DNA from: Candidatus Enterococcus wittei
Lineage (GTDB): Bacteria > Bacillota > Bacilli > Lactobacillales > Enterococcaceae
Reading direction: 5' to 3'
Assembly: GCF_002140175.1 (NCBI RefSeq)
Contig: NZ_NGMO01000003.1
Span: 633,614-697,613 of the forward strand
Length of the DNA stretch: 64,000 nucleotides
Shown: one piece after another, positions 17,057-26,084 of the stretch
How positions within the stretch are numbered: position 1 is the first letter of the stretch
Layout: each line of letters starts with the position of its first letter
Program-made: the position numbers and the translations under genes
Notes under the pieces: generated by a model
The model's input: only the letters and a program-made list of their open reading frames with translations
Told to the model about the DNA's origin: nothing
The model's database searches: none

Positions 17057-19092
17057 TCTTCATCTTCTCCTTTTTTGATTACTTCAATAATTTCTTCCGA
17101 ATTTGTTGCTGTAAGTAATGCGGCTAACTTGTCTTTATCCGATAATATTTTAGTCAAACTTGCTAAAGCTTTTAGATGCATTTCATTATCAATTGCAGCT
17201 AAACAAATAAATAATTCAATGGGGTGTTGTTCATCTTCGTTCAACAACACGGGCTCTTGCACCTTTAATAAAGACATCCCGATCTCATTAACCCCATCTT
17301 CAGGACGCGCATGGGGAAGGGCGATCCCTTTTCCAATATGGATAAACGGTCCATAATCAATGACTTTGTCGATCATGGCTGTAATATATCTTTCTTCTAT
17401 TTTCTTCTCTTTTTCCAACGGTTCAGCTGCTTTTGCAATTGCTTCTTTCCAAGTCAATTGCTGATCAGTAAACTGAATTGTTTCTTTGGTCAGTAATTCA
17501 GATAACATCGGACGTTGATCTTCCCTTCTATTGAGTTCTTTATTTATTTTTCTTTGTAACACGCTTCGCAACTTCTTCTTCGTCACCCCTTTCTTTAATT
17601 CGATATATGGAAAAATGACCTCTAATAGATCATCAATGGAGTTCATACCAACTACTGAAGAAAAAAACTGGTCGTTGACTTTTTTCACTAATTCATTTTT
17701 TTCTAATGGCGTCATAATCGGGCGGATGACATAATTAGGACTTGCTGTTTTGATTGGAACACTTGAAAAAACTAAGTCGGTTTCTTCAATAAAATGATAA
17801 CTTTCATACTCTCTAGTGGACATTGCTGGTAAAAATTCAATTTGTGGAAATAAACTTTGTAATTCCGATTTCATGATCAAACTAGAACTGATACCACTAG
17901 GACAGACGACCATTGCTTTAAGACGCTGATAGTTTTGACTCTCTTTTTGTTTGCGTATCTCACCACCAAATAAAATCGTGAAATAACCAATTTCTATATC
18001 TGGTATTTCTCCTACGAGTTGTTGAAGAGGGCCAAGTGCACGGTGTGTCAATTCATATAATTCTTTGTACTGTACTTTTATTTCTTCGATCAAAACATTA
18101 TTCAATGAAAAATCATAGCGAATCCTAAAGTACGCCGGAACTAAATGATAGAAAAAATTGAGAAGGAACTCTTGGTAACCGACAAACTGGACTGCTGCTA
18201 GCCGCTCCATCTTATGAATGATTTTGCTCGAACATTCCAGCAAAAACTCCAACGCATCTTCTTTGAGATCTCCTTGAATGACAGATTGAAGGACCATCGT
18301 CAAATAGAAAATTTCTTCCTCAGAGTTTTTGATCTGTTCAATAGACGATAAAAACTCTTTACTTGCTTGATAAGTTTTCAGCGATTCTAGTAGACTCCTA
18401 TCTTCTCTTTCTATAGCAACCTCTTTTTGTGTGATTCGAAAAACTAAATAGTTGATAAAATAAAGGATTTCTTCAAAACGGCTAGGAACAATCGTCATCT
18501 CAAAGGTAGTTAATGCCGTGGATAGATCATCTCTCATCGTGACATAATTTAGATCAGAGATACTATAGATTCCTTCAAATAATAGCCATTCACCATTTTC
18601 TTCTGCTACTAGTAAGCTAATTTTCGAATAAGCAATCGAACGAATTCTATACTCCTCTCCTTCGAGAAAAAAGCCTTTTTTTCTTGAATAAAGTAAATTT
18701 ATATTAGATTTTTTCAGTTCACTTCTTAAACTTTTTAGATCCTTCAATATTGTATTTTTACTGACACAAAATAATTCTTGAAAACCAAAGACAGATAAGT
18801 CTTCTACCGTTGAAAAGGCAAGAAGATAAATCATCGATTGACGCTGCGTTTCAGAAACGTATCGTTCAATCTTTTTTTCACCAAAAAGGATTTCTGGCCA
18901 TCTTCGCCAAATCACATCTGGAATCATCAATTCGCCCTTCTCTTGAGTGACCTTTTTTCCAAAGAAGTTTTCTGATACTCGATTGATCTTGGAAAGTTCT
19001 TCTGTAATTGTTCGTTCATCCAAGTGAGTTAGTTTGATTAATTTTTGTAATTCCTTTTCTTTAAACATATAACTAAGTCTATAGTTATTCAT
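17053..19092 (-). CDS. PRD-containing transcriptional regulator with fused IIB-like and IIA domains
   Basis: A 679-residue regulator of the MtlR/LicR/BglG-like class: N-terminal helix-turn-helix region (SVFGFQELFCVSKNTILKDL), two PRD domains in the middle, a IIB-like domain (VCPSGISSSLIMKSEL near residue 400), and a C-terminal IIA domain with the active-site segment HIGKGIALPHARPEDG. PTS phosphorylation of the PRDs would set its activity. No separate IIA gene is present, so its own IIA domain may feed IIB. ATG 19092 has GGGAGG upstream; the longer in-frame start is not supported. Confidence 0.88.
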   Translation of the reverse strand: MNNYRLSYMFKEKELQKLIKLTHLDERTITEELSKINRVSENFFGKKVTQEKGELMIPDVIWRRWPEILFGEKKIERYVSETQRQSMIYLLAFSTVEDLSVFGFQELFCVSKNTILKDLKSLRSELKKSNINLLYSRKKGFFLEGEEYRIRSIAYSKISLLVAEENGEWLLFEGIYSISDLNYVTMRDDLSTALTTFEMTIVPSRFEEILYFINYLVFRITQKEVAIEREDRSLLESLKTYQASKEFLSSIEQIKNSEEEIFYLTMVLQSVIQGDLKEDALEFLLECSSKIIHKMERLAAVQFVGYQEFLLNFFYHLVPAYFRIRYDFSLNNVLIEEIKVQYKELYELTHRALGPLQQLVGEIPDIEIGYFTILFGGEIRKQKESQNYQRLKAMVVCPSGISSSLIMKSELQSLFPQIEFLPAMSTREYESYHFIEETDLVFSSVPIKTASPNYVIRPIMTPLEKNELVKKVNDQFFSSVVGMNSIDDLLEVIFPYIELKKGVTKKKLRSVLQRKINKELNRREDQRPMLSELLTKETIQFTDQQLTWKEAIAKAAEPLEKEKKIEERYITAMIDKVIDYGPFIHIGKGIALPHARPEDGVNEIGMSLLKVQEPVLLNEDEQHPIELFICLAAIDNEMHLKALASLTKILSDKDKLAALLTATNSEEIIEVIKKGEDEE

Positions 19093-19126
19093 CCTATTCC
19101 TCCCTCTAAAATATATCTTCTCACCA

Positions 19127-19141
19127 AAGAAAGCGCTATCT
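19127..19141. promoter_or_regulatory. Catabolite-responsive element (cre) upstream of the PTS operon
   Basis: AAGAAAGCGCTATCT matches the cre consensus WTGAAARCGYTTTCW at 13 of 15 positions. It lies 35 bases before the regulator start, where CcpA binding would repress the operon when glucose is present. Confidence 0.65.
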
Positions 19142-19365
19142 ACTTTTAGCACAATCTTTAAGCCTTTTTTTATAATGACTGGACCAAACCGATCATTTAG
19201 ACATAAAAATCCCTCGTAAGTTTCTCAGATATTTTATGAACAATGTGTACTGCTCCCAATATCTGACAGCTATCAAGCTTAGAACTTTCTTGAGTTATAT
19301 CAAATTCGAGCCTAAATTTATTACTCATGCCCCATTTTTCACTCGTCTCACGCTTTTTTAGACAT

Positions 19366-19398
19366 ATAAAAAAGAAGCAACCTGTGACAGGCTGCTTC
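19366..19398 (-). terminator. Rho-independent terminator downstream of the alcohol dehydrogenase
   Basis: On the minus strand GAAGCAGCCTG pairs with CAGGTTGCTTC around TCA and is followed by six T. It is 137 bases after the dehydrogenase stop. The remaining gap 19142-19534 shows nothing else. Confidence 0.8.
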
Positions 19399-19534
19399 CT
19401 CAAAATGTTAGCCATTCATATAGATAGTGTTTAACAGTGCTATAATTTCTAAGCATGATAAAATTTTATGCTAAAAAATCTTACTTGTTTTGATATCTAT
19501 AGATGGTCTAGTCCAACTCGACAAAGAATCCTTC

Positions 19535-20563
19535 TTACATGACCAACAATGACTTAATCGCTTCTCTTTTATCCATTGCTTCATAAGCTTCTTGTACTTG
19601 ATCTAATGGAAATTGCTTTGTAAAGACTTTTCCAGGATGAATCTTTTCAGTCAATACTGCTTCCAAGAGTTCTGCTCGATCATGTGTTGTTACCGCAGCA
19701 ATCCCTCCACGTAAGCCAATATTTCGATAAAACAATTCATTTGTATCTAGTTCATCCACGTGAGGCACTCCTACACGCCCAACAACTGCTCCAGGACGAC
19801 CAACTTTTACAGCAGTTTCCACTGACTGTTGTGTGCCAACGCATTCCAAGACTGCATCTGCGCCTGCATTTGTTAGTTCCATGACTTCTTTGATCGCCTC
19901 TTCACCACGAGAAGCAATAATATCTGTCGCACCAAATTCCAAGGCTAATTTTTGACGGTCTTCATGTCGGCTCATGGCAATAATCTTCGATGCACCAAGT
20001 AATTTTGCAGAAATCACGCCACACAAACCAACCGCACCATCACCAATCACTACGACAGTATCCCCTTCTTTCACTTCCGCACTTACTGCTGCATGGTACC
20101 CTGTCGCCATCACATCCGCTAATGTCACAAATGATTTCAACATGTCCTCTGAATAATCTTCCGGCTGACCTGGGATTTTGACAAGTCCCCAGTCCGCTCC
20201 TTTATAACGAAGATATTCTGCCTGATAACCGGTTGATCCTGAAGTATCTGATAGGCAATCCCCATCAAAGCCAGCCAGACATGCTTCACAATGGCCACAA
20301 CCATGAGTAAAAGGAACGATGACAAAATCACCTGGTTTGACATTCGTGACATCTTTGCCAACTTCTTCTACAATCCCGATTGCTTCATGTCCTGCTGCAG
20401 TTCCTGGTTCTTTTGTCGAAATCCCACGATACCACCATAAATCAGAGCCACAGACACTCGCGCGTACGACTCGGATAATCGCTTCATTCTCTTGTTTGAT
20501 TTCTGGTTTTTCTATTTCTTTGACAGCCATTTTACCTGGTTCTAAAAATACTGTTGCTTTCAC
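19535..20563 (-). CDS. Zinc-dependent alcohol dehydrogenase
   Basis: A medium-chain dehydrogenase/reductase of 343 residues: catalytic zinc ligands in SVCGSDLWW and GHEAIGIVEEVG, four structural-zinc cysteines in GCGHCEACLAGFDGDC, and the nucleotide-binding GDGAVGLCGV. It interconverts an alcohol or thiol-adduct and an aldehyde with NAD(P). The start is GTG 20563, with AAAGGAG 8 bases upstream; longer starts run into the promoter. The promoter is MerR-like, which fits an aldehyde or electrophile response. It is alone on its transcript. Confidence 0.88.
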   Translation of the reverse strand: MKATVFLEPGKMAVKEIEKPEIKQENEAIIRVVRASVCGSDLWWYRGISTKEPGTAAGHEAIGIVEEVGKDVTNVKPGDFVIVPFTHGCGHCEACLAGFDGDCLSDTSGSTGYQAEYLRYKGADWGLVKIPGQPEDYSEDMLKSFVTLADVMATGYHAAVSAEVKEGDTVVVIGDGAVGLCGVISAKLLGASKIIAMSRHEDRQKLALEFGATDIIASRGEEAIKEVMELTNAGADAVLECVGTQQSVETAVKVGRPGAVVGRVGVPHVDELDTNELFYRNIGLRGGIAAVTTHDRAELLEAVLTEKIHPGKVFTKQFPLDQVQEAYEAMDKREAIKSLLVM

Positions 20564-20594
20564 AGCTACCACTCCTTTTATCATTCTTGTTTTT

Positions 20595-20625
20595 AGTATA
20601 TCCTTTAGAGTATACTCCAAGTCAA
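20595..20625 (-). promoter_or_regulatory. MerR-family type promoter of the alcohol dehydrogenase
   Basis: TTGACT (20620-20625) and TATACT (20595-20600) are separated by 19 bases, longer than the normal 17, and the spacer contains CTTGGAGTATACTCTAAAG with the perfect core GAGTATACTC. Overlong spacers with a central dyad are the hallmark of MerR-activated promoters, and this sequence resembles NmlR/AdhR-type sites. No merR-like gene is in the window. Confidence 0.75.
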
Positions 20626-20917
20626 ATAAAAACTTTTATTTCACTTAGGCTTAAAAATGTTACGTATACCTATTTTATTCCAACCCTTTTCATCTATCGG
20701 CACTAGCAAAGAAAGATCCTATGTTAGACAAGACCATGCTCCTATGATGCAATAATTGAACACATCCTTGAATCAAGTTAAAAACGCACTGGATAACGAA
20801 AGTTATTTTTAAAGTCAAACTATTTTGATGTTTGTAACATTTACTAATTCCTTCGGTTCTATACTTTTTGATGTTGATGGATTCCACCGGCATTTTTTAT
20901 TGCATAAAAATAGAAAA

Positions 20918-21062
20918 GACACCTTGAAATATTTATGAATCAATTTAGCAAAATAAAATTCATAAAGAGGATTCAAGATGTCTCATACTTCATTTAAAAG
21001 ACCTTATTATTCATTCTAAAGAAAATGATTCAACAAAGAAAAAATTTAAAAGCCAACTTTGA
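20918..21062 (+). pseudogene. Possible relic of an ISL3-type transposase start
   Basis: A small frame opens with MSHTSF behind AGAGGATTCAAG (ATG near 20980), and after a one-base shift continues as DLIIHSKEND, resembling the first residues of ISL3 transposases (MSHTN...DLL). Upstream, GACACCTTGAA / TTCAAGATGTC and ATTTATGAAT / ATTCATAAA form a large inverted repeat. Nothing else in 20626-21152 is recognisable. The match is short, so this is tentative. Confidence 0.3.
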
Positions 21063-21152
21063 TAAGTGATGCAAATTTTTTAGCTAGTTTCCAAAAATTC
21101 GCGCACAACTCACCTTTTTTCAATGAAACACTAAGAAAGATAAATCAAATTT

Positions 21153-22964
21153 TTATAGCTGTTCGATCAATTCTTCTAATTCATTTAAACGTTGTTCAAA
21201 CATCATCATCGCATCTTCAATATAAGCAGATTGGGTCATGTCCACCCCAGCTTTTTTCATGACTTCAACTGGATAGTCACTGTTTCCAGATTTCAAATAC
21301 GTAATATAAGCTTCTAATGCACCAGGTTCTTTTGTCCATATTTTCTTCGCTAACGCAGAAGCTGCTGAAAAACCAGTAGCGTATTGATACACATAATAAT
21401 TGTAATAAAAATGTGGGATCCGCGCCCATTCATAATTAATTTCCGAGTCTTTTTCAACTGCTGATCCATAATATTTTGCATTCAATTCCCCATAGCTTTC
21501 ACTTAGATATTCACTCGTAAGTGGTGTGCCTTTAGCATCTTCTTCATGCATAAAGTGTTCAAATTCAGCAAATTGTGTTTGTCGGAAAATCGTTCCTTTG
21601 AAACCATCTAGATAATGATTCAATACATACGCACGTACACGTGGATCCTCTTCCGTAGCCAACAGGTGTTCCGTTAAGATATTTTCATTTGTAGTAGAAG
21701 CAATTTCTGCAAGGAAGATCGAGTAATCACCGTAAACAAAAGGTTGATTCGAACGAGTGAAGTAACTATGGACACTATGACCCATTTCGTGGACAAGTGT
21801 GAATAATTGATCTAATGTATCATGCCAATTCATCAAGATATACGGATTGGTATCATAACTGCCAGAAGAATATGCACCACTGCGTTTTCCTTTATTTTCT
21901 ACCACATCGATCCAACGATTTGAAAAAGCTTCTTTAACAACTGCAAGGTACTCTTCCCCCATTGGAGTTAATGCTTCCAATGCTTTATGCGTAGCTTCTT
22001 CATACGTAAATTTGATTGGTGCTTCTCCTAGTACTGGAGTGTAGAGATCATACATGTGTAAAGTATCTACTTTTAACAGGCGTTTGCGCAGTTCCATATA
22101 GCGGTGTAATAAAGGAAGATGTTGATTAACGACATCGACCAAAGTGTCATACACACTTTCAGGGATATGATTATTGCTTAAAGAAGCTTCTCTAGCTGAC
22201 GTGTAATGACGTGTCTTTGCTTTGAAGTTGTGGCCTTTGATGTGTGTGCTCAATGTAGATGAGAAAGTATTTCTAAACTGCTCGTACACACTATATAATC
22301 CTTTAAATGCGGCTTCGCGCACCTCACGATTGGTACTTTCTAATAATTGACCATATACACCGTGAGAAAGTTGGATCTTTTCTCCATTTTCTCCTGTAAT
22401 CGTTGGAAAGACTAAATCGGCATTGTTCAATACAGCAAAGGTATCACTTGAAGCCCCAAAAATCTCCCCAGCGCCTGCAAGCAAAGCTTCTTGATCAGCC
22501 GATAAAACATGGGCACGATTATCAACCATTTGTTTTACATAGTGTCTGTAAATCTCTAAGCGAGGTTCTTCTTCAAAATACTGCCAGATTTGTTCGTCTG
22601 TCAATTGCAATACTTCTGGTTCATACCAAGCAATTGCCTCACTGACTTTAGATAGTAAACTACCTGCGCGCGCATACAAAGCTTGATAAGTTGTATTCGC
22701 TGTATCTTGATCATTTTTCAAATGGGAGTATACATAAATGACTTCTACTTTTCGATACATTTCCAATACAAATTCTAATGCTTCTAAAAACTCTGTAGGT
22801 CCATCCGCAAGCGTTCCTTTATAACGATCAGAATTTTTTAACTCTTCTGTCAATTCTTGATACTTTTCATCAAATTCTTGGTCACTAGCAAAGATGGACG
22901 TTAAATCCCAGGTCAATTCCTCAGGTAATTCATCTCTTTTTGGCAATTGGGTCGTTTCACTCAT
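21153..22964 (-). CDS. pepF: Oligoendopeptidase F (M3 family)
   Basis: A cytoplasmic zinc metallopeptidase that cuts short peptides. The catalytic motif LVHEMGHSVHSYF lies near residue 388, with the further zinc ligand in EIASTTNE just after it; 603 residues is the usual length. ATG 22964 has AAGGAG 8 bases before it; an in-frame GTG three codons upstream overlaps that site. It lies beside coiA as in many Firmicutes. Confidence 0.95.
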   Translation of the reverse strand: MSETTQLPKRDELPEELTWDLTSIFASDQEFDEKYQELTEELKNSDRYKGTLADGPTEFLEALEFVLEMYRKVEVIYVYSHLKNDQDTANTTYQALYARAGSLLSKVSEAIAWYEPEVLQLTDEQIWQYFEEEPRLEIYRHYVKQMVDNRAHVLSADQEALLAGAGEIFGASSDTFAVLNNADLVFPTITGENGEKIQLSHGVYGQLLESTNREVREAAFKGLYSVYEQFRNTFSSTLSTHIKGHNFKAKTRHYTSAREASLSNNHIPESVYDTLVDVVNQHLPLLHRYMELRKRLLKVDTLHMYDLYTPVLGEAPIKFTYEEATHKALEALTPMGEEYLAVVKEAFSNRWIDVVENKGKRSGAYSSGSYDTNPYILMNWHDTLDQLFTLVHEMGHSVHSYFTRSNQPFVYGDYSIFLAEIASTTNENILTEHLLATEEDPRVRAYVLNHYLDGFKGTIFRQTQFAEFEHFMHEEDAKGTPLTSEYLSESYGELNAKYYGSAVEKDSEINYEWARIPHFYYNYYVYQYATGFSAASALAKKIWTKEPGALEAYITYLKSGNSDYPVEVMKKAGVDMTQSAYIEDAMMMFEQRLNELEELIEQL

Positions 22965-23129
22965 TGATTCCACTCCTTATGATTTTTAGTAAACACACTT
23001 TTCTGAATATTTAATCAGATACGCTTTCTTTGAATATAAAAAGTGATGATCACTTTTTAGTTACTTCTTTAAGTCTATCATAAACCACTGATGTTTTGCA
23101 CACGGAATCTTCCGCTATGATTCTTTTCT

Positions 23130-24122
23130 CTAGCCGTATAAGCGGACACACTCTTCATAAAACAACTGATAAATCGTCCACTCATCAATCAAAGGAAATC
23201 CCCACTCTTGTTTATAACACCAGATTTTCTGATGCCAGCTAAGAAAACAGAAAGAGCTTTTGATAGATTGGTATTTCTCTTTTTCTTCACCAAATAGTAG
23301 ACGGTATAAAAAAACTTTCTCTTTAAAGAAAAAGAAAAAATGACTATCCTGATAGATCCATCTATCTAAGAAAAGGAGATGTTTCTCTCGGAGGTAACAC
23401 TGTTCTTGCAAGTGCAACACACTCCTTCGTTTACGAAGAAGTTGTTTTGCTAACCAATCTTTAGAAGTGTTAGACATGGGGCCAACACTTTCTTTTACAA
23501 TATTTCTTTCAGTCAAAATCGCTAGGAGATCTTTGTCAAAAAAAGACCATTCCTGAGAATTGAAGCTGATTTTCCCTTCCAAGTTCTCTTTCACTTGATT
23601 ATATAAAATAATTTTCTGGTTGACCCAATCGACTTGCCAAAAGTGGACTTGTCGGTGCAAATCAAAGGAACAAAACTTTTTTTCTTTGGTTAAACGAGCC
23701 TTCTTTTGAAAAAAAGCAGATCCTAGCAACCACCACACCACATAATCATTTTTTCGGTAGTTCACCGTCCGCTCGACAAAACGAGAAAAGGAAAGCTCAG
23801 AACATTGGATCTCAAATACATGTTTTCCATATAAGATATCTGGACGTTGCATAATCCCTTTCAGATATGCTTCCATTTCCACGCGATGGTAGGGCCTATT
23901 CAACCATTGAAAAAATAGTATTTTCAATTGGAGATGTTCTTCGGATTCCGACTCACTAAAGGTGTGACAATCAAGAATTTTTTGATGTGAAAAATGCGGG
24001 AAACGGTGCTTTCCTCTGCGTAATAAAACTTTATTGAAACAACTTGGGCAACTGTATTCCGCCTCTCTCACCGCCTCAGTCGCCAAACAGAGTATACCGT
24101 CTTGATTTTTTGCCCACAGCAT
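23130..24122 (-). CDS. coiA: Competence protein CoiA
   Basis: The 330-residue protein has the CoiA order of parts: N-terminal ALA-like start, a zinc-type CPSC motif with FPHFSH (residues 24-45), and a nuclease-like core with MQRPDILY and FEIQCSELS (near 90-110). CoiA promotes recombination during transformation; in Enterococcus natural competence is not established, so its job here is unclear. It keeps the conserved place between mecA and pepF. Confidence 0.9.
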   Translation of the reverse strand: MLWAKNQDGILCLATEAVREAEYSCPSCFNKVLLRRGKHRFPHFSHQKILDCHTFSESESEEHLQLKILFFQWLNRPYHRVEMEAYLKGIMQRPDILYGKHVFEIQCSELSFSRFVERTVNYRKNDYVVWWLLGSAFFQKKARLTKEKKFCSFDLHRQVHFWQVDWVNQKIILYNQVKENLEGKISFNSQEWSFFDKDLLAILTERNIVKESVGPMSNTSKDWLAKQLLRKRRSVLHLQEQCYLREKHLLFLDRWIYQDSHFFFFFKEKVFLYRLLFGEEKEKYQSIKSSFCFLSWHQKIWCYKQEWGFPLIDEWTIYQLFYEECVRLYG

Positions 24123-24336
24123 CTCTTCACACTCCTCTAGATTAAATTTTTATTGTGCTGGTTCATCTTATAAATACACTAGAAAATACAATTTACCTCA
24201 AATAATGTAAGCCTTCTACATCAATCTCTCTTTCAGTAAGTAGCTAAAAATTATTGAGAACTACTTTTACTGATGATTACTACACCCAAATGGGAATTTC
24301 TAAACTAAAAGCCAAATCCAGCGACAGTAACATAAA

Positions 24337-24393
24337 AAAACGGCGATCAATAAGAGTTGTCTGCAACACCTCTTTTGATTCACCGTTTCTTTT
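24337..24393 (-). terminator. Terminator of mecA
   Basis: On the minus strand AAACGGTGAATCAA pairs imperfectly with TTGATCGCCGTTT, followed by a T run, within 65 bases of the mecA stop. Confidence 0.7.
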
Positions 24394-24401
24394 TTACTTG
24401 C

Positions 24402-25043
24402 TCATTCAAAATAAAATTTAATGCGTTCTAAAGCATTTCGTTCCATTAATCGTTGCCCATACTCAGTTAATGTTTCAGCTGTACGATTACTTTTTTCAGC
24501 AAATTCCAACATTCGTGCGAGTTGATTTTCTACATCTACTTGGTTTAGATTTTCCATCCAAAAATGAACAACTAAATAATAGCGTCCATCTAATTGATAT
24601 AGATCAGTAGAAGCAGATTCTAGAGTAACATCATGTGCTAATTGAATCGCTTGTTCAAAATCATTGAACATAAAAATCGCTTGATGTTCACTTTCTTCCG
24701 TAGAAACGTTTTCCTCTCCCTTGGCAAGAATTTGCTCTTGAAGGAATTCACTCACATCTGCACTATCCAATGTCGATTCATTCGATTGCATGATTTCATC
24801 TTCTGACAAATTTTTACTGATAAAAAGTTCTAAACCGTCTCCTTTTGGTAAAACTTGGAAAGTGACAGCTTCGCTACCTTGGAACTCTTCTTCAATATCA
24901 ACTTCTTCTAAAATACTGTAGAAAAAGTTTTCAATTTCTCTATGATTACCTAATAAATCTAAAAAAGAGACACCACGTTCCTCCAAGTCATCGTGACCAA
25001 TCATTACTCGGATTGTATTCTCATTGATATGTTCCATTTCCAT
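24402..25043 (-). CDS. mecA: Adaptor protein MecA
   Basis: MecA hands substrates to the ClpC-ClpP protease. The N-terminal part (INENTIRVMIGHDDLEERGV) is the substrate-binding domain and the C-terminal part (FNDFEQAIQLAHDV to the end) the ClpC-binding domain, joined by an acidic linker at about residues 85-120. The 213 residues are typical. GTGAGG lies 8 bases before the ATG. It follows spx in the same order as in other Firmicutes. Confidence 0.95.
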   Translation of the reverse strand: MEMEHINENTIRVMIGHDDLEERGVSFLDLLGNHREIENFFYSILEEVDIEEEFQGSEAVTFQVLPKGDGLELFISKNLSEDEIMQSNESTLDSADVSEFLQEQILAKGEENVSTEESEHQAIFMFNDFEQAIQLAHDVTLESASTDLYQLDGRYYLVVHFWMENLNQVDVENQLARMLEFAEKSNRTAETLTEYGQRLMERNALERIKFYFE

Positions 25044-25153
25044 TTGCTACACCTCACTTTATCCAAAAAACCGTATAATTCAATTGTAGTCAAATAAGAA
25101 TAAATGTAAAGAAAAAAAATTATATAACGGTAGAACATCATTTTTTTCCAACA

Positions 25154-25191
25154 AAAAAACTTAGAAAAACAAAATGTTTTCTAAGTTTTTT
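25154..25191 (-). terminator. Terminator between spx and mecA
   Basis: AAAAAACTTAGAAAAC pairs with GTTTTCTAAGTTTTTT; on the minus strand it ends in a T run, 12 bases after the spx stop. Confidence 0.8.
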
Positions 25192-25203
25192 ATTAAGTGT
25201 TTT

Positions 25204-25602
25204 CTATAAACCAGCCATTAGCTGGGCTTGACGTAATTCTAATTGTCGGACATCTCGTGGTAAAAAGCGACGAATTTCATCTTCATTAAAACCAACTTGA
25301 AGACGTTTATCATCAATCATGATTGGGCGTCGTAATAATCCAGGGTTATTTTGAACAAGCTCCAATAGTTCTTGTAAAGGCAATTCATCTAGATCCATGT
25401 TTAATTTTTGGAAAACTTTTGAACGTGTTGAAATAATTTCTTCCGTTCCATCTTCAGTCATTTGTAGAATTGCTTTAAGTTCTGAACTATTTAATGGTTC
25501 AGAAAAGATATTACGTTCAACAAATGGAATCTGATGTTCTTGCAACCACGCACGAGCCTTTCTACAGGAAGTACAACTTGGGGAAGTATATAGTGTTAAC
25601 AA
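25204..25602 (-). CDS. spxA: Transcriptional regulator Spx
   Basis: Spx binds the alpha subunit of RNA polymerase and turns on thiol-stress genes. Cys10 and Cys13 form the redox switch ([10 protein letters not shown]), and [15 protein letters not shown] is the conserved arsenate-reductase-fold segment; 132 residues is the standard length. The start codon is TTG at 25602, with AAGGAG 9 bases upstream and no in-frame ATG nearby. The presumed adaptor for its breakdown, spxH, is in the same window. Confidence 0.96.
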   Translation of the reverse strand: MLTLYTSPSCTSCRKARAWLQEHQIPFVERNIFSEPLNSSELKAILQMTEDGTEEIISTRSKVFQKLNMDLDELPLQELLELVQNNPGLLRRPIMIDDKRLQVGFNEDEIRRFLPRDVRQLELRQAQLMAGL

Positions 25603-25623
25603 CGTGCACCACTCCTTTTTGTG

Positions 25624-25666
25624 ATTATAGCCACATTTTTGTAACAGAAGATCATTATAATCTTCT
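25624..25666 (-). promoter_or_regulatory. spx promoter region with a dyad
   Basis: TATAAT lies at 25624-25629 on the minus strand, 22 bases before the start codon. AGAAGAT and ATCTTCT (25646-25652 and 25660-25666) form a dyad where the -35 box would be; the -35 itself is poor, as in activator- or repressor-controlled promoters. Confidence 0.45.
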
Positions 25667-26046
25667 ATCTGTTCCTATTATACATAATACACTTTTAAAT
25701 AGCTACCCTTTTTTTATAATATTTTCCAACAAAATGAAAGTTATCTAAGATTAATATGAGTTTTCAAATTGTTTTCCCACATTCAAAAATAATAAAACAG
25801 CAACAAAAACTGTACTAATCTTTTTATGAAGTTTGGCAATGAGAACGTTTTTCTAACATTTTATGTTTTTTATTTATTTTAATTACTTCTTCTCTTTTAT
25901 TCTTAAAATAATTCAATGACTGAATAAATGTTGATTTTAACTGAAAAATAAAACTAAAATATAACTATCCTTATACTAAAAAAATCAAAACAGCTGCACA
26001 ATATTCAAATTTACGTTATTTTATTTTTTAATACTTTTTTTAAATC
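25667..26046. other. AT-rich stretch ending at an artificial junction
   Basis: No gene, promoter or stable hairpin could be supported here. Because the junction at 26047 is artificial, this stretch may not be the natural upstream neighbour of the HAD gene. Confidence 0.5.
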
Positions 26047-26084
26047 CTGTCTCTTATACACATCTAGATGTGTATAAGAGACAG
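26047..26084. other. Two Tn5/Nextera mosaic ends, head to head (library artefact)
   Basis: Bases 26047-26065 are CTGTCTCTTATACACATCT and 26066-26084 are its exact reverse complement. This is the 19-bp hyperactive Tn5 mosaic end used in tagmentation libraries, in duplicate and without mismatch. It is not a natural bacterial element. The assembly most probably joined two unrelated reads or contigs here, and some bases may be missing. Confidence 0.97.

Noticed and set aside
15385-19092. A complete ascorbate (ula) utilisation operon
   Set aside because: Only the transporter parts and a regulator are present; no ulaD, ulaE, ulaF or ulaG-type genes.
26070-26084. GTG start with MYKRQ as the N-terminus of the HAD protein
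   Set aside because: These codons are translated Tn5 mosaic end, an adapter artefact; real sequence begins at 26085.
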